Of a stretch of 64,000 nucleotides of DNA, positions 63,837 to 64,000 are shown piece by piece. How positions within the stretch are numbered: the first letter of the stretch is position 1; the number at the start of each line of letters is the position of its first letter. The position numbers and the translations under genes are program-made. Below the pieces are notes generated by a model that worked only from the letters and a program-made list of their open reading frames with translations, did not search any database and was not told where the DNA came from. Origin of the DNA: Lachnoclostridium sp. An196 (lineage in GTDB: Bacteria > Bacillota > Clostridia > Lachnospirales > Lachnospiraceae). The stretch lies in contig NZ_NFJZ01000006.1 in assembly GCF_002160135.1 (NCBI RefSeq), forward strand, positions 62,001 to 126,000. Reading direction: 5' to 3'.

Positions 63837-64000
63837 TCACCCCTCTTTGATCTGTTCGTATTCTGCCTCTGCATATATCGGCGTCTCATACCCGTACCTG
63901 TCCCCTCTCCGGTCGGAGGTAAGGAAGAAAAACGCGCCGATCAGCACTGCCGCAGCAAAAACAAGCAATGCGATCTTTGCCGGACTCTTTGGATATTCTC
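63837..64000 (-). CDS. Membrane protein fragment upstream of the SPFH gene (5' end beyond window)
   Basis: The C-terminal 53 codons of a gene that enters from the right edge and stops at 63837, six bases before the SPFH start. The visible part has one membrane helix (AKIALLVFAAAVLIGAFFFL) followed by a short charged tail (SDRRGDRYGYETP ... EYEQIKEG). Too little to name; it may be a membrane partner of the SPFH protein. Confidence 0.6.
   Translation of the reverse strand, partial: EYPKSPAKIALLVFAAAVLIGAFFFLTSDRRGDRYGYETPIYAEAEYEQIKEG

Overview
The window looks like a chromosomal segment of an anaerobic Gram-positive gut bacterium of the class Clostridia, most likely a Lachnospiraceae (old Clostridium cluster XIVa). 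The reasons are the protein families present (S8 Csp-like peptidase, glycyl-radical enzyme with activase, CotH kinase, DegV, DUF4405, BMP/Nup nucleoside ABC transporter, Re-citrate-synthase-like protein), strong AGGAGG-type ribosome binding sites, TTGACA-17-TATAAT promoters and moderate GC. This placement is inference from gene content. I saw no rRNA, tRNA, CRISPR array, transposase or phage gene. No gene-free stretch exceeds 300 bases; the largest intergenic gaps (about 170 to 256 bases, at 10464-10633, 18722-18932, 24575-24774 and 50555-50810) hold promoters, operators or nothing I can name.

1-13.6 kb: a Re-citrate/isopropylmalate-synthase-like gene cut by the window edge, a subtilisin-like peptidase, a heterodimeric ABC exporter with its own promoter and terminator, then an aldo/keto reductase and a UroD-family (MtaA-like) protein facing a PucR regulator and a divergent G3E GTPase, followed by a UMF1-type MFS carrier coupled to a phospholipase-C-like protein. 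13.7-23.5 kb: a cysteine-rich duplicated small protein and two small hypothetical proteins, a CLC protein resembling the fluoride clade, an EF-G paralogue with an abnormal G4 motif, a double-ACT protein, a short UvrA paralogue, an Rrf2/zinc-macrodomain/51-residue mini-operon and two small proteins.

23.6-34.3 kb is a zone of gene erosion. Two homologous radical SAM/SPASM genes are both broken, DegV has lost its C-terminus, a divergent MerR/aldo-keto reductase pair has lost both 5' ends in one deletion, and a hipBA toxin-antitoxin locus keeps hipB and three precisely phased palindromic operators but only about 25-30 codons of hipA, fused to a radical SAM remnant. Intact genes lie between: LysR with a divergent hydrolase operon, an aromatic-acid-exporter-like protein with a lipoprotein flavodoxin, a DUF4405 membrane protein, a ferredoxin-like protein and a Crp/Fnr regulator.

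34.5-50.6 kb: leuS, then a 13.5-kb single-strand nucleoside salvage operon that reads (from 50554 downward) Crp-like regulator, adenosine deaminase, purine nucleoside phosphorylase, uridine phosphorylase, BMP lipoprotein, YjjI glycyl-radical enzyme, YjjW activase, Nup ATPase and two permeases, a YczE/YitT membrane protein, deoxyribose-phosphate aldolase, cytidine deaminase and phosphopentomutase. Together these import nucleosides, deaminate and phosphorolyse them, and convert (deoxy)ribose-1-phosphate to the 5-phosphate and then to glyceraldehyde-3-phosphate and acetaldehyde.

50.8-64 kb: tyrA-aroA (aromatic amino acids), KtrB-KtrA potassium uptake, an acyltransferase with a large polytopic membrane protein, ilvN-ilvC (branched-chain amino acids), a CotH-type kinase coupled to a homocysteine S-methyltransferase family protein, and an SPFH/zinc-ribbon protein at the right edge. 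A near-identical 21-bp palindrome lies upstream of both the nucleoside operon and ilvN, which suggests a common regulator.
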